This document shows positions 35,947 through 45,820 of a stretch of 64,000 bases of DNA, in pieces. Under the pieces are notes generated by a model that was given only the letters and a program-made list of their open reading frames with translations, was not told the origin of the DNA and did not search any database. Within the stretch, counting starts at the first letter, position 1, and every line of letters begins with the position of its first letter. The stretch spans positions 8,199,299 to 8,263,298 of the forward strand of contig NZ_JAGKQQ010000001.1 in assembly GCF_017939745.1 (NCBI RefSeq), read 5' to 3'. The translations under genes and the position numbers were made by a program. Source of the stretch: Gemmata palustris. GTDB lineage: Bacteria; Planctomycetota; Planctomycetia; Gemmatales; Gemmataceae.

Positions 35947-36489
35947 ATGCCCCGGATTCTGATCGCGCTCAGCCTCGTCGCCGCCCTTGCGATCCCCGCG
36001 AGCGCCGCGGACACGAAGTACGCCCTCACCGGCGACAACACGAAGGTCACGTTCGTCGGGAAGAAGCCCGACGGCAAGCACACCGGCGGGTTCGGCAAGC
36101 TCACCGGGTCCGCGACCATCGCTGGCGGTGACCCCACGAAGCTCGAGGTCACGGTGGACATCGAAACGGAGTCGATCTTCTCTGACGACGCGAAACTCAC
36201 CGGGCACCTCAAGAACGCGGACTTCTTCGACGTCAAGAACCAGCCGAAGGCCACGTTCAAATCGACGAAGGTGGAGAAGGGTACGGCGGGCTACACCGTC
36301 ACCGGCGACCTGACGCTCCTCGGCAAGACCAAGTCGGTCAGCTTCCCCGCGACCATCACCGAGAAGGACGGGAAGCTCGAAGTCGCCGCGACGTTCGCCA
36401 TCGACCGCACGCAGTGGGGCATGAAGTACGGCCAGGGCAAGATCGACGACAAGGTCGATCTGGGCATCAAGGTCGAAGCGAAGAAGTAA
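35947..36489 (+). CDS. YceI-family periplasmic protein
   Basis: A 180-residue protein with a signal peptide (PRILIALSLVAALAIPASAA). It shows the YceI lipocalin-like pattern: FVGKKPDGKHTGGFGKLTGSA, VTVDIETESIFSDDAKLTGHL, FFDVKNQPKATFKST, GDLTLLGKTKSVSFP and IDRTQWGMKYG. Family members bind isoprenoid-type lipids such as polyprenyl quinones in the periplasm. ATG 35947 is used; a TTG six bases upstream is less likely. It is followed 21 bases later by a membrane protein gene. Confidence 0.93.
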   Translation: MPRILIALSLVAALAIPASAADTKYALTGDNTKVTFVGKKPDGKHTGGFGKLTGSATIAGGDPTKLEVTVDIETESIFSDDAKLTGHLKNADFFDVKNQPKATFKSTKVEKGTAGYTVTGDLTLLGKTKSVSFPATITEKDGKLEVAATFAIDRTQWGMKYGQGKIDDKVDLGIKVEAKK

Positions 36490-36510
36490 GCAACTGAGGA
36501 GTTCGTTCCG

Positions 36511-37509
36511 ATGCCCCCGCCACCCCCACTCAAAGACGTACTCGAAGCCCTGTATCACGCGGTACTCCCGAGCGCGGGCGCGGCCGCGCTCGTCCTGGGC
36601 GCGTTCCTGGCAGTGGGGCGGTGGCGGGCGGCGGCGCTCGGGTCCGCGGTGGCAGTTGTGGTCGCGTTCATGTGCGGCAACTTCGCGCTGCCGAAACTGT
36701 CACTGGAAGACCCGGCGCCGACGTGGGAGAACACGTACCGCGTGCTCCTGTGGGAGCCGCTTGAAACATCCCCGTGCGAGCAATGGTTGCCGCGTGTGGC
36801 GCTCGTGCTGGTCGCGGTCGGGTTGTTGACGCGCTGGCTCGGTTTGGCCGTGAGTCGGGCGGTACCCGAGCGGGCGTGGTGGACCGCGAACCTACTCGTG
36901 TGGCTCCCGCGCATCGCGGCCGTTTATTACGTCAGTGCGTGGCTCGTTATGGGGAACGCGGCGGCCGATCCCAAGTGGGCGCCCCTGCGGTGGGAACTGG
37001 TCGCATCGATGGTGTTCGTTTGGCTCGTTCTCGACGGCCTCGCGCGGGGCGGAGCGAGCGCGGAAATCTCTCTCTACCTGACCGCGATCTTCTACGCCGG
37101 AGCCGGGGTGCTCCTCTACTCGGAAAACGCGCAGTTCATGGAGGTCGCGGTGATAATCGGGTCCGCGATGTTCGGAATCGCGGTCGTTACCCTCATTGTG
37201 CCCGCGCGCGAAGACGGCGCGAGGGCGATCGTGAGCGGCGCGATTCCGGCCGCGGTCGCGTTCCTGCCCGGGTTGCTCCTCGGTACGCGGCCCTCGCACA
37301 ACGAAACCAAAGTCCCCGTACTCTCGTTCTGGCTCGTGGCGCTCGCGCCGCTGATCCTTTCACCGTTCCTCGTTCCGCGGGTGAGCCGTCAGAACCGGTG
37401 GCTCCAACTCGCGCTCCGTGTGGCCCTAATCCTGGTGCCGATTCTGGTCGCGGTGCTCCTCGCCGGACAGCACGAGAAGCTCCCGTATGAGAAAGAGGCG
37501 GAGTGGTAG
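36511..37509 (+). CDS. Multi-spanning membrane protein of unknown function
   Basis: A 332-residue protein with about nine to ten hydrophobic segments, starting with a proline-rich N-terminus (MPPPPPLKDVLEALYHAV). No transporter or enzyme motif is recognisable. ATG 36511 follows GAGGAG. It probably shares a transcript with the YceI gene just upstream. Confidence 0.75.
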   Translation: MPPPPPLKDVLEALYHAVLPSAGAAALVLGAFLAVGRWRAAALGSAVAVVVAFMCGNFALPKLSLEDPAPTWENTYRVLLWEPLETSPCEQWLPRVALVLVAVGLLTRWLGLAVSRAVPERAWWTANLLVWLPRIAAVYYVSAWLVMGNAAADPKWAPLRWELVASMVFVWLVLDGLARGGASAEISLYLTAIFYAGAGVLLYSENAQFMEVAVIIGSAMFGIAVVTLIVPAREDGARAIVSGAIPAAVAFLPGLLLGTRPSHNETKVPVLSFWLVALAPLILSPFLVPRVSRQNRWLQLALRVALILVPILVAVLLAGQHEKLPYEKEAEW

Positions 37510-37527
37510 GGCATTCTGGGAAGTTCG

Positions 37528-37638
37528 GGCGAACGGCCGGTGTAAGCCGGCCGGTGGCGCTATCCTGAGTGAGCTTGCGCTGTGCTGGCGAGCCGCCGGT
37601 ACCTAGAAGCACCAGCCGGCTCACACCGGCCGTTCGCC
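37528..37638. repeat. Inverted repeat of the dispersed 3' hairpin family
   Basis: Arms 37528-37555 and 37611-37638 pair with two mismatches in 28. They belong to the same element as at 14956-15168 and 63754-63782 (core GAACGGCCGGTGT). It begins 18 bases after the stop of the membrane protein, and the right arm is followed by a TTAATCCTGTCAAAAA segment also found in the 14956 element. Confidence 0.85.
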
Positions 37639-37744
37639 TTTGTCTTGTTAATCCTGTCAAAAACGGCTCCGTGGTCCCACCAGCCGTTCGCCCGGGCCTT
37701 CTCATACACTACCGGCACCAACCAACCCGTTTCGGTGCTGATCC

Positions 37745-38602
37745 ATGTTTACTTTGTCCGCATTCGCCGATGAGATCTCGCCCGACCCGCGCGAACAGGT
37801 CGCGGTTCTGAAGGCGAGCCGCGTCCGGTTCATCGAGTTCCGGTCGATCCACAAGACCAACGTGCTGAGCCTCACCGACGACCAGATTAGGGAGTTCAAG
37901 GCGCTCATCGACGGCGAGGGCATCGGCCTTTCCGCGATCGGTTCGCCTATCGGTAAGGTCGCAGTGGACGCCCCGTTCGAGCCGCACCTCGATAAGTTTA
38001 AACGCGCCATCGAACTGTGCGGCGTGCTCGGCACACGCGGCGTCCGCGTCTTCAGTTACTACCCGCCCGGCAACGACCCGAACTTCGACCCGGCGAACTG
38101 GCCCGCCCACCGCGCGGAAGTGATTCGGCGCATGGGTGTGATGGCCGAGATCGCAGCGCAGAACAACGTCGTGCTGTTTCACGAGAACGAGCACCGCATC
38201 TACGGCGATTCACCGGACCGCGTCGCGGACATTCTCGGCACCGTCAACAGCCCGGCACTCCGTGCGGCTTACGACGCGGCCAACTACACTTACGGCAACT
38301 TCGACCCGGTCGAAGGATGGGAGAAGACGAAAGCGTACACGTCGCACTTTCACATCAAGGATTGGAAGCGCGGCGGTCACGCGGCCGGTCACGAGTACGG
38401 TGTGATCGCGGGTACCGGCGACGGGAACGTTGCGCACAGTATCCGCGGCGCGGTCGCAATGGGCTATAAGGGGTTTGCTGTGATGGAACCGCACCTGCGC
38501 GGCGGCGGGCCGACGGGGGGAATTACGGGACCGGACCTGTTCCCGTATGCGACCGACGCCTTCCGCGCCGTTCTCCGCGATTGCGGTGGTGCCGAGGGGT
38601 GA
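37745..38602 (+). CDS. Sugar phosphate isomerase/epimerase-like TIM barrel
   Basis: A 285-residue protein of the AP-endonuclease-2-like family. It has SAFADEISPDPREQVAVL at the start, VLFHENEHRIYGDSP (first Glu), AAYDAANYTYGNFDP (Asp), FHIKDWKRG (His and Lys), and FAVMEPHLRGGG (last Glu). It is related to inositol/hydroxypyruvate-type epimerases; the substrate is unknown. It is cytoplasmic. Confidence 0.85.
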   Translation: MFTLSAFADEISPDPREQVAVLKASRVRFIEFRSIHKTNVLSLTDDQIREFKALIDGEGIGLSAIGSPIGKVAVDAPFEPHLDKFKRAIELCGVLGTRGVRVFSYYPPGNDPNFDPANWPAHRAEVIRRMGVMAEIAAQNNVVLFHENEHRIYGDSPDRVADILGTVNSPALRAAYDAANYTYGNFDPVEGWEKTKAYTSHFHIKDWKRGGHAAGHEYGVIAGTGDGNVAHSIRGAVAMGYKGFAVMEPHLRGGGPTGGITGPDLFPYATDAFRAVLRDCGGAEG

Positions 38603-38651
38603 GCGCTTCACGCGGTGCCAATCGTGGCACCGCGTCGGATCACACAGTTGT

Positions 38652-40715
38652 TTACGACCCGGTGGGAACCACATCACGGGGCGCTTTCACGCGCGTGGTG
38701 GTGGACGGGCTCGGTTCGTTGGTGGGTGTCGGGAGCGTGACGCGGAACGTGGTCCCGACGCCCGGTTCGCTTTCCACTTCGATCGAGCCGTTCAGTCGCG
38801 CCACGTACTCCTTCACGATGGCGAGCCCCAACCCGGCGTGAACCCCGGTGGCGTGGCGCGACGAGTCCGCACGGTAGAACCGCTCGAAGATGCGCTCCCG
38901 CACGTCGGGCGCCATGCCGATGCCGGTGTCGCGCACCTCGAGCACGGCGGTTTCGCCCGCGCGCCGCACGGTCAGTTCGATCGTGCCGTCCGGGTTATTG
39001 TACTCGATCGCGTTGTGGAGCAGGTTCATCAACACTTCGCGGAGTTTGCCGGGATCGGTGTCGATCGCCACTTCGTCGGTGTTGACCGCGACCGAGAGGT
39101 TGTTCGCGGCCGCGAGCGGGCGGATCACCGCGGCGCACCCGACCGCGAGTTCGCCCGCGTCGGTGCGCGCGATGTGCGTGTGGTCGTTGCCCGCGTCGAG
39201 CGAGGCCAGCGTCATGATCCGTTCAACTAACTGCCCCAGTTGTTTCGAGATCAACCGGCACTCTTCGAGGGTGGTCCGGTACTGCTCGGGCGTGCGCGGC
39301 TTGCGGAGGGCGACGTCGATGGTGGCGAGGAGGGACGCGATGGGCGTGCGGAGCTCGTGCGAAATATCGGCCACTGCCTGTTTCTCCCGTTCAAAAGCCC
39401 GCTGGAGGAGGGTGAGGGTCTGCGTGATGCGGGCGTGGATGGGGGCCAGTTCGCGGCCCAGCTCGTTCGCGACAACGGGCAGGCGAAAATCTTTTTCGGA
39501 AACCTGGCTGACGGCCTCAGAAAGCACCCGGAGCGGGGCCAGCCCGCGGGCGACGAAGAACCACCCGCCGAGCACCAGCGCGGCGAACGTGCCGGCGCCG
39601 ATCAACATGAGGCGCCCGCGGAACTGCGCGAGTTCCATGCGCGTCTCGGTCCGCACGCGCTCCAGTTGCTCGTCCCGTGCGTGCTGATCGGCCGCGAGGC
39701 GCGCGTCGAGATCTGAGTACGGGCGTATCGTTTGAACGACCGCGCGCAACGCCATGTCCGCGCCGCCGCGCCACGGCGGGTACGGCGAGAACCGGGCGAG
39801 TACGGCAGGAGCGGGCGGGGACGGCAAGAGCACCCAAAAACCGATCGGGCGCCCGCCCGCCAATGTGCCCGTGACGACGCGCCGGCACTCGCCCAATCTG
39901 GGCAGGGTGTCGTCCACCAACTTGGGTTCCAATTCCTCGGTCGGTTCCAGGAACGCGGCGTCCAGGGAGAGGTCGCCGTGAATCCCTTCCGATCGGATGA
40001 CCGCGATGTTCCGCCCGGGGCGATTCGGGTACGTGGCTACCAGCGTGATCTGGAACTGGTACGGGAACGGGTGGTCGTCGTCGGTGAACGCCTTCCGGAA
40101 CGCTTCTTGAACCCGAACTACGAGCCGCGGGCCGTCGAACTCCACCCAGTTCGGGTACGGGTAGAGCCGTCGGGTGTCACCGCCCCCGCCCCGGAGGATT
40201 GGTTCAGTTGCCGCCGCTGGTGCGAGATACGACCAGAGGGTTGGGCCGGGAACGTTCCTCAATAACCCGAGGCGCAAACTGTACTGGCGGGCCTCGTCTT
40301 CGGACGCTTTCAGCGGTGGTTGTGGCTCCGCACGCGGCCCGGGGCCACCCGGCCCGCCCCCGGGCGGGCGGCGCGATTCCACATTGTGGCCGAGAACCGC
40401 GCCCCCAATTTGGACCGCGACCTGCTCCGTCGGTGTGAGCCGGCGCAGCGGCTCCGTTTGGCCCAGGAGCGGCCCGAGTTTGTAAAAGACTTCCTTCGCG
40501 AGTGCCTTCGATTCGGCCATCAGGTCCGCATCGAATTTCGCCTTCGCTTCTTGGTGGCGCACTTTAAAAGCGTGCTCGATGTTGTCCGACTCGGATTTTT
40601 CTCTCGCGCGGATCGCGTCGACCGCGAACCGGTCGACGAGTACGCCCACCGCGCCCAGTGCCAGTGCGAGCAGTACCAGCAGGTAACCCAGCAGCGAGCG
40701 CCGGATCGAGCGCAT
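38652..40715 (-). CDS. Membrane sensor histidine kinase
   Basis: A 687-residue kinase. There is a membrane segment at about 7-30 (LLGYLLVLLALALGAVGVLV), a large periplasmic domain to about 345, and a second membrane segment about 350-375. HAMP-like and HisKA domains follow, with phospho-acceptor in DISHELRTPIASLL (about residue 450), and the HATPase region has the N box LLHNAIEYNN, G1 RDTGIGMAP and G2 GLGLAIVKEY. The response regulator gene lies 85 bases upstream on the same strand and is the probable partner. The ligand is unknown. Confidence 0.93.
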   Translation of the reverse strand: MRSIRRSLLGYLLVLLALALGAVGVLVDRFAVDAIRAREKSESDNIEHAFKVRHQEAKAKFDADLMAESKALAKEVFYKLGPLLGQTEPLRRLTPTEQVAVQIGGAVLGHNVESRRPPGGGPGGPGPRAEPQPPLKASEDEARQYSLRLGLLRNVPGPTLWSYLAPAAATEPILRGGGGDTRRLYPYPNWVEFDGPRLVVRVQEAFRKAFTDDDHPFPYQFQITLVATYPNRPGRNIAVIRSEGIHGDLSLDAAFLEPTEELEPKLVDDTLPRLGECRRVVTGTLAGGRPIGFWVLLPSPPAPAVLARFSPYPPWRGGADMALRAVVQTIRPYSDLDARLAADQHARDEQLERVRTETRMELAQFRGRLMLIGAGTFAALVLGGWFFVARGLAPLRVLSEAVSQVSEKDFRLPVVANELGRELAPIHARITQTLTLLQRAFEREKQAVADISHELRTPIASLLATIDVALRKPRTPEQYRTTLEECRLISKQLGQLVERIMTLASLDAGNDHTHIARTDAGELAVGCAAVIRPLAAANNLSVAVNTDEVAIDTDPGKLREVLMNLLHNAIEYNNPDGTIELTVRRAGETAVLEVRDTGIGMAPDVRERIFERFYRADSSRHATGVHAGLGLAIVKEYVARLNGSIEVESEPGVGTTFRVTLPTPTNEPSPSTTTRVKAPRDVVPTGS

Positions 40716-40800
40716 GGGACACCAGAGGGAGAGCGATGGGAATGAAGCGAGGCACTGCGGTCGGTCCGGCCGCAGCGCTACCGATCACCCTTTGTCATTT

Positions 40801-41547
40801 TCAGACTTTCAGTGGGGGCGGATCGTCGTCGCCGCGGAGCATGTACCCCTCACCCCAGCGGGTCAGGATTAGTGGTGGATCGAACCCCTTATCGACTTTG
40901 TTCCGCAGGTACCGAATGTACACGTCCACGACGTTCGACGTGTTCTCGTCGTACTCGTCGTAGAGGTGCTCCCAGATCATGCTCCGGGTCACCACCTTGC
41001 CGCGGTGGAACGCGAGGAACTCCAACAGGGCGTACTCGCGCGGCGTGAGTTGGACGGACCGCCCGGACCGGCGCACCGCGCGCGCCGCGGTGTCGATCTC
41101 CAGGTCGTAGCACCGCAGCACGGGGTCTTTTTGCTGGTGCCCGCGCCGGATCAGTGCCCGCAACCGGGCGAACAGTTCGTCCATCTCGAACGGTTTGGGG
41201 AGGTAATCATCGGCCCCCGCGTCCAGCCCGGTCACCTTGTCGTTGGTTGTGGTTTTTGCGGTCAGCATCAGGACGTGTGTGTTAATACCGGAGCCGCGCC
41301 ACCTCTTTAACAGAGTTAATCCGTCGACCTTTGGCAGCATCACGTCGAGCACGACCACGTCGTAGGACGTGCTCCGGCACTTCACGTCCGCCTCTTCGCC
41401 ATCGGTCGCGACGTCGACGGCGAACCCTTCCTCTTCCAGCCCTTGTCGTAAGGCTTTGACGAGGGGCTGGTGATCTTCAACGAGCAGCACGCGCACGGGT
41501 TCACCCTCCGGCAGGAATACCCCACCTGGATATTTGAGTTTACTCAC
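40801..41547 (-). CDS. OmpR-family response regulator
   Basis: A 248-residue regulator. The receiver has the acidic pair LLVEDHQ, phospho-acceptor Asp in VVVLDVMLPKVDGL and switch Lys in DDYLPKPFEMDEL. The winged-helix C-terminal domain contains VQLTPREYALLEFLAFHRGK, TSNVVDVYIRYLRNKVD and LTRWGEGYML. It is encoded immediately upstream of the histidine kinase, on the same strand, so the two form a two-component system. Confidence 0.95.
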   Translation of the reverse strand: MSKLKYPGGVFLPEGEPVRVLLVEDHQPLVKALRQGLEEEGFAVDVATDGEEADVKCRSTSYDVVVLDVMLPKVDGLTLLKRWRGSGINTHVLMLTAKTTTNDKVTGLDAGADDYLPKPFEMDELFARLRALIRRGHQQKDPVLRCYDLEIDTAARAVRRSGRSVQLTPREYALLEFLAFHRGKVVTRSMIWEHLYDEYDENTSNVVDVYIRYLRNKVDKGFDPPLILTRWGEGYMLRGDDDPPPLKV

Positions 41548-41726
41548 TCCCGATGAAGTGGGTATGAGAAATGAAACGTGAAACGCGCGCAGAACTCACC
41601 ACGAAAAACGTTATGAGAGCTTGTCCGGCTTCTTCAGAACCTGCCGGATACGCGGGCCACGATGGTGCCCATAAGCTCGGCCAAAACGGTCCGCAATGAG
41701 TCGCGTAAAAGAACCCGGGAACCGCC

Positions 41727-42281
41727 CTATTCGGACGCGGGAGGCGCGGGCGGGTCTTTCGCCCAGTCGGGCGCGACACTCTCCGGCCACATGGGGCCGA
41801 ACACGTCCGGCGGTATCACTGTGTCATCGGTCCATTTGTTTTGCTTCGCGAGCAACTTCAGCCGGTCGAGGTCGCGCCGGATGCAGAGCAGTTGGCGCCG
41901 GATCGGTGTCGCGGTGGTTGCGGCAGCGAGTATCAGTGCCGCGGCCGCTTCCGGCGCCGCAGCCCCCGCGCGCAGTCGGGCCACACGAGCGGCACAGCGC
42001 GCGGCGAATGCTTCGCGCGCGGTTCGAGGCAGCGATGCCACTTCTTCGGATGCGGGCACCAGTGGCCGGTTTTCGGAAGAAGTAACAGCGCCTTGTTCTA
42101 CAGGTGTCAACTCGGCGCCCGGCTCGAGTAACGTCCATTCGGGGCGCGGAATGAGCTGCCCACGGCTCTTCGCCGGCGGCATCGGGTAGGAGTAAATGAG
42201 TGGACCGGCTTCGCCCTCGTGGAACGACTCAGCGCCGGATTGCGGAACGACGCGCTGGTTTTTCCTGTTCCGCCGCTTCAT
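41727..42281 (-). CDS. Hydrophilic protein, second gene of a cassette
   Basis: A 184-residue hydrophilic protein with a basic N-terminus (MKRRNRKNQRVVPQSG), a central Ala/Arg-rich helix (ARCAARVARLRAGAAAPEAA) and an acidic, proline-rich C-terminus. I do not recognise it. The ATG overlaps the stop of the gene at 42278-42733 by 4 bases (ATGA), a sign of translational coupling. A similar two-gene arrangement occurs at 47051-47802. Confidence 0.7.
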   Translation of the reverse strand: MKRRNRKNQRVVPQSGAESFHEGEAGPLIYSYPMPPAKSRGQLIPRPEWTLLEPGAELTPVEQGAVTSSENRPLVPASEEVASLPRTAREAFAARCAARVARLRAGAAAPEAAAALILAAATTATPIRRQLLCIRRDLDRLKLLAKQNKWTDDTVIPPDVFGPMWPESVAPDWAKDPPAPPASE

Positions 42282-42733
42282 GGCTGCCTCTCGATGCGGA
42301 TGAACTCGCTTCGGACCGGGCGGCTCTCGCGGCCCCAAGGCCGATTCAGTTCGACCAGCAGTTGAAACTCGTACTGCCCGGTGCCCGGAAATATCAACGG
42401 TCGGACGGGCCACGCGGAACTGATGACGGGGTGCCGGTCCGAGAAGCGGACCGACCCGAGTGATCGGCCCCCGATCCGCCTCACGCCTTCGGGCGCATCG
42501 TGCCAGTACACGTCGAGCGAAAAAGTTCGGAAGCCGTTGATTGAACCGACGAGATAGAACCGCGCGTACACCCAAAATTCGAGATTCTCGAACGGGAACT
42601 CCGTATCCGGCGGAACCGAGTACCAGTAACCGACCCGTTCGAGGGTTCGTAGCGTTTGTAGCCCCGGTGCGCCGTCCCACGCGGCATTCAGGCACGCGAT
42701 AAAGTGCTGCACGTGGATCTTCGGCCGGGCCAT
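42278..42733 (-). CDS. Ig-like small protein, lead gene of cassette A
   Basis: A 151-residue soluble protein. The pattern HFIACLNAAW, FPFENLEFWVYARFYLVG, FSLDVYWHDAPEGVR and a late IFPGTGQYEFQLLVEL looks like a beta-sandwich. It is clearly paralogous to the protein at 47051-47467 (FIPCMGISCDT; YPFTAEKLWVLCQFSDATG; FHLDLSFDLDTRVR; FRRPGIYELVLRYGG). It overlaps the downstream gene by ATGA. The function is unknown; a DUF6941-like fold is possible. Confidence 0.7.
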   Translation of the reverse strand: MARPKIHVQHFIACLNAAWDGAPGLQTLRTLERVGYWYSVPPDTEFPFENLEFWVYARFYLVGSINGFRTFSLDVYWHDAPEGVRRIGGRSLGSVRFSDRHPVISSAWPVRPLIFPGTGQYEFQLLVELNRPWGRESRPVRSEFIRIERQP

Positions 42734-42783
42734 CGGGCGACCTCCGACACTTCAGTTTACACGACCGCACCGGCGCCCGGAAG

Positions 42784-43974
42784 TCACGCGGTCACGACCG
42801 GCAGTTTGCGCCGGCCGATGCCCTCCGCGTCGGTGGTCTTCGGGATGCGGTGCTGGTTCTCGGTTTCCCAGCGGGCCAACTCTTCCATGAGGGCGTCCAC
42901 GATCTCCGCTTCCGCGACGCGGCGAACCATTTCGCCGTTACGGAAGATCATGCCCTGCCCGTTGCCCGCGGCGATACCGATGTCGGCCTCGCGCGCTTCG
43001 CCCGGCCCGTTCACAACGCACCCGAGCACGCTGATCTTCACGGGCAGGCGCTTGCCGCTTAGCCGACCTTCGAGTTCCGCGATGATTTTTTCCAGGTCGA
43101 TCGCGAGGCGCCCGCAGGTGGGGCACGCGATCAGTTCCGGCCGGCGCACGCGGCGCTGGGTGGCCTGCAGTATGTCGAACGCGGCAGCGATTTCCGGGAC
43201 CGGGTTACCCAACAGCGAAATGCGAATGGTGTCACCGATGCCGTCGAGCAGGATCGGCGCGAGACCCGCAGCGGATTTCGTGACCGCGTAGGGCGGCTTG
43301 CCCGCTTCCGTGATGCCGATGTGGGTGGGGTAGTCGCACATTTTGGCGAACAGGCGGTACGCTTCGACCGCAACCAGCACGTCGCTCGACTTCAGTGACA
43401 CGATGATGTCGCGGAACCCCTCGCTCTCGGCCGTTTCGATGTGGCGCAGCGCGCTCTCGACCATCGCGGGCGGGCAGGGGAACTCGTACTTCTCGCACAG
43501 GTCGCGCTCGAGGCTCCCCGCGTTCACCCCGATCCGCATCGGGATGCCTTTATCTTTCGCCTTCCGCACGACCTGGCGGAAGCGCTCTTCCGTTCCGATG
43601 TTGCCCGGGTTGATGCGGATCTTGTCGATGGGGTGATCGAGCGCGGAGAGCGCCATCTTGTAGTCGAAGTGGATGTCGCAGATGAGCGGGATGCCGATCT
43701 TCTGTTTGATCTGCGTGAGCGCCCCCGCGTCTTCCGGTTTCGGCACGGTCACGCGGACGAGTTCGCACCCGGCCTCTTCCAGTGCGTGAATCTGCTTGAT
43801 CGTGCCTTCCACGTCGAACGTGTCGGTGGTCGTCATCGACTGCACTGCGACCGGGTTCGATCCGCCGATGACGACGGAACCGACCTTCACCTCGCGAGTT
43901 TTGTGGCGCGGTTTGCCCGGAACCTTCTGGGCCGTTTCGAGCACGCTCAGGTCGAAGCGCGAGCCGGTGGTCAT
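42784..43974 (-). CDS. ispG: 4-hydroxy-3-methylbut-2-enyl diphosphate synthase
   Basis: A 396-residue GcpE/IspG protein: VGSVVIGGSNPVAVQSMTTT, ELVRVTVPKPEDAGAL, PLICDIHFDYKMAL, KIRINPGNIG, IPMRIGVNAGSLERDL, GIGDTIRISLLG and the iron-sulfur segment with ACPTCGR, LGCVVNGPGEAREADIGIA, supplying the three cluster cysteines. It converts MEcPP to HMBPP in the methylerythritol phosphate pathway. ATG 43974 fits the family start. It is encoded alone, divergent from the beta-propeller-like gene at 44122. Confidence 0.97.
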   Translation of the reverse strand: MTTGSRFDLSVLETAQKVPGKPRHKTREVKVGSVVIGGSNPVAVQSMTTTDTFDVEGTIKQIHALEEAGCELVRVTVPKPEDAGALTQIKQKIGIPLICDIHFDYKMALSALDHPIDKIRINPGNIGTEERFRQVVRKAKDKGIPMRIGVNAGSLERDLCEKYEFPCPPAMVESALRHIETAESEGFRDIIVSLKSSDVLVAVEAYRLFAKMCDYPTHIGITEAGKPPYAVTKSAAGLAPILLDGIGDTIRISLLGNPVPEIAAAFDILQATQRRVRRPELIACPTCGRLAIDLEKIIAELEGRLSGKRLPVKISVLGCVVNGPGEAREADIGIAAGNGQGMIFRNGEMVRRVAEAEIVDALMEELARWETENQHRIPKTTDAEGIGRRKLPVVTA

Positions 43975-44121
43975 CGGTAATCCTCTACGTCCTGGGAAGT
44001 TACTCCTCATGCTAATTGAGTAACCGCAAATGCGGCAACGCCAACACCGGGCTTGGCCTTTACGCCCGCGGCCCGCGGTGACCATAATTCGCGCTGGAAT
44101 ATAGATCCCGGAGGGCGAACG

Positions 44122-45732
44122 ATGAGTGCGTTCAGGCGTTGGCGCGTGCCCGGTATCGTGTGTGTTGGTCTGCTATCTGTGTTGGCGCTGAGTAGCGGGG
44201 GCACGTTACCTCAACCGACCGCACCAGTGCCCCCGGCGCGGGTCGCTACCGTTCCGCGTGCGGAGCGCAAACTCAACGTGCCCGAGCCTTCAGTGGCGGT
44301 GAGCGTGCTTCCCATTGCTACCAGTGCCCAGCAGCAACCGCTGACGCCCACAACATCCGGGGCGGCATTGCCTTCGATTCCGTCGTCAGTATTCCCTCCC
44401 CCTCAGTTCGGCCCCACCACTCCTCCCGCGGTTATCCCCGCCCCAATGGGTGTATTGCCACCCGGACTGCCGGGTCCAACGGTGATTCCGTTAGCCGCGG
44501 GGGCAGTGAGCCCCCCAATGCCGTCGGCCGGGGGGCTTCCTGATTTTTCCGTACCCGCGCACCCATCCGGTCCAACTCCACCCGCGAAGCCGCCCGAACT
44601 AGCGGAACCCGGGATCACTGAACCCGTTGTGACGGTTCACCGCTTCGATGGAAAGTATCTCTGTTGTGACCGCGAGCGCGCCTTGGTCTACGTGCAAGTC
44701 GGTCAAGATAAAGCGGAGATCCAGAGTCGCCCGTTCGCGAACGCGATCCCGGCGGCCGACGTCAACGCGAAGAGCGACGTGAAGCGGGTCGAAGTGCCGG
44801 CCGGCGATACAGTTTCGCACAACGGGAAAGTGTTCCTCAGCACGGCGCGCGAGCTTCTCGTGATCGACACTGAGTGCCGCATCGACTGGCGGTTCGTGTT
44901 GCCCGGCAAAGCGGACAACGGCGAGCAGTTACTCGGTGCCGTGGGGTTTCACGACGGGAAGGTGTACCTCGCGAGCCGAAACGAATCGAAGGGCAGCACA
45001 GCAGAGAAGACCGGTCGCGTGTACATGCTAGATGTGGCAACCGGCCGGCAAACCGGGTTTGACATCGTGCGCGGCGGGTTCGGCGATCAGCCCAAGTTCT
45101 CTTCGAGAGCGGGCGTCGTTTACGCGATCAGCGCGACGGGCGTGATTCGCTACAACGCGGTCGAACAGCGGCAATCTTGGACGACCAAACTCACCTCGAC
45201 GGAACCGCACCCGGCGGCCGACGTCGATTACCTCTTCGCGACGCTGGCCAACGGGTTCGGCGCGGTTCACGGTGCGAGGGAAACTGTGTTACTGGGTTCT
45301 TCTCAGGCGACCGCGCCCGCGACCCCGTTTGGCACCGTTCGCGCGCACGGTCTGCTCGCTCCGACGCGCAATGCCGCGAATGTATGCTCCTTGGTGCTGT
45401 TCAAATACGATGTGCTGGAGAACCGGTCCCAGGTCTGGCGGCTCCCGGTGAAGGACGCGATTACCACCGCGCCCGTGATTCACGGAGACAGCGTGTACTT
45501 TGTTTCGGGTGCCGTGGTGTACCGCGTGAGTGCCGCGACGGGCGCCGTGTGCTGGAAGCAAACTGTTTCGTTGAACGCCAACGAGTCCCTCACGGACCTC
45601 GCACTCGTGGACGGCGAATTGCGCGCGTCCGGCGGCGGAGTTCTGGTGCGAGTCGCGGACCGAGTCGACCCGAAACCGCAACAGATCTTCAATTTCGGTG
45701 GAGGGTTCGGCACCCTGTGGGGCTCCAAGTGA
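44122..45732 (+). CDS. Secreted PQQ-propeller-like protein, Pro-rich N-terminus
   Basis: A 536-residue protein with a membrane or signal segment (about residues 8-27) and a Pro/Ala-rich low-complexity region to about 170. The C-terminal part has propeller-like blades (GKVFLSTARELLVIDTECRI, GFHDGKVYLASRN, YFVSGAVVYRVSAATGAVCW). PQQ-binding residues are not obvious, so it is a structural or binding propeller rather than a proven dehydrogenase. ATG 44122 follows GGAGG. Confidence 0.78.
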   Translation: MSAFRRWRVPGIVCVGLLSVLALSSGGTLPQPTAPVPPARVATVPRAERKLNVPEPSVAVSVLPIATSAQQQPLTPTTSGAALPSIPSSVFPPPQFGPTTPPAVIPAPMGVLPPGLPGPTVIPLAAGAVSPPMPSAGGLPDFSVPAHPSGPTPPAKPPELAEPGITEPVVTVHRFDGKYLCCDRERALVYVQVGQDKAEIQSRPFANAIPAADVNAKSDVKRVEVPAGDTVSHNGKVFLSTARELLVIDTECRIDWRFVLPGKADNGEQLLGAVGFHDGKVYLASRNESKGSTAEKTGRVYMLDVATGRQTGFDIVRGGFGDQPKFSSRAGVVYAISATGVIRYNAVEQRQSWTTKLTSTEPHPAADVDYLFATLANGFGAVHGARETVLLGSSQATAPATPFGTVRAHGLLAPTRNAANVCSLVLFKYDVLENRSQVWRLPVKDAITTAPVIHGDSVYFVSGAVVYRVSAATGAVCWKQTVSLNANESLTDLALVDGELRASGGGVLVRVADRVDPKPQQIFNFGGGFGTLWGSK

Positions 45733-45820
45733 CGGTTTCGCGGATTCGCCCGCCGCGAACCCGTGTGTAGAATGAGGTGTCGTTGACACCCCCCCTACAC
45801 GCCGGGCCGCCCACAACCGC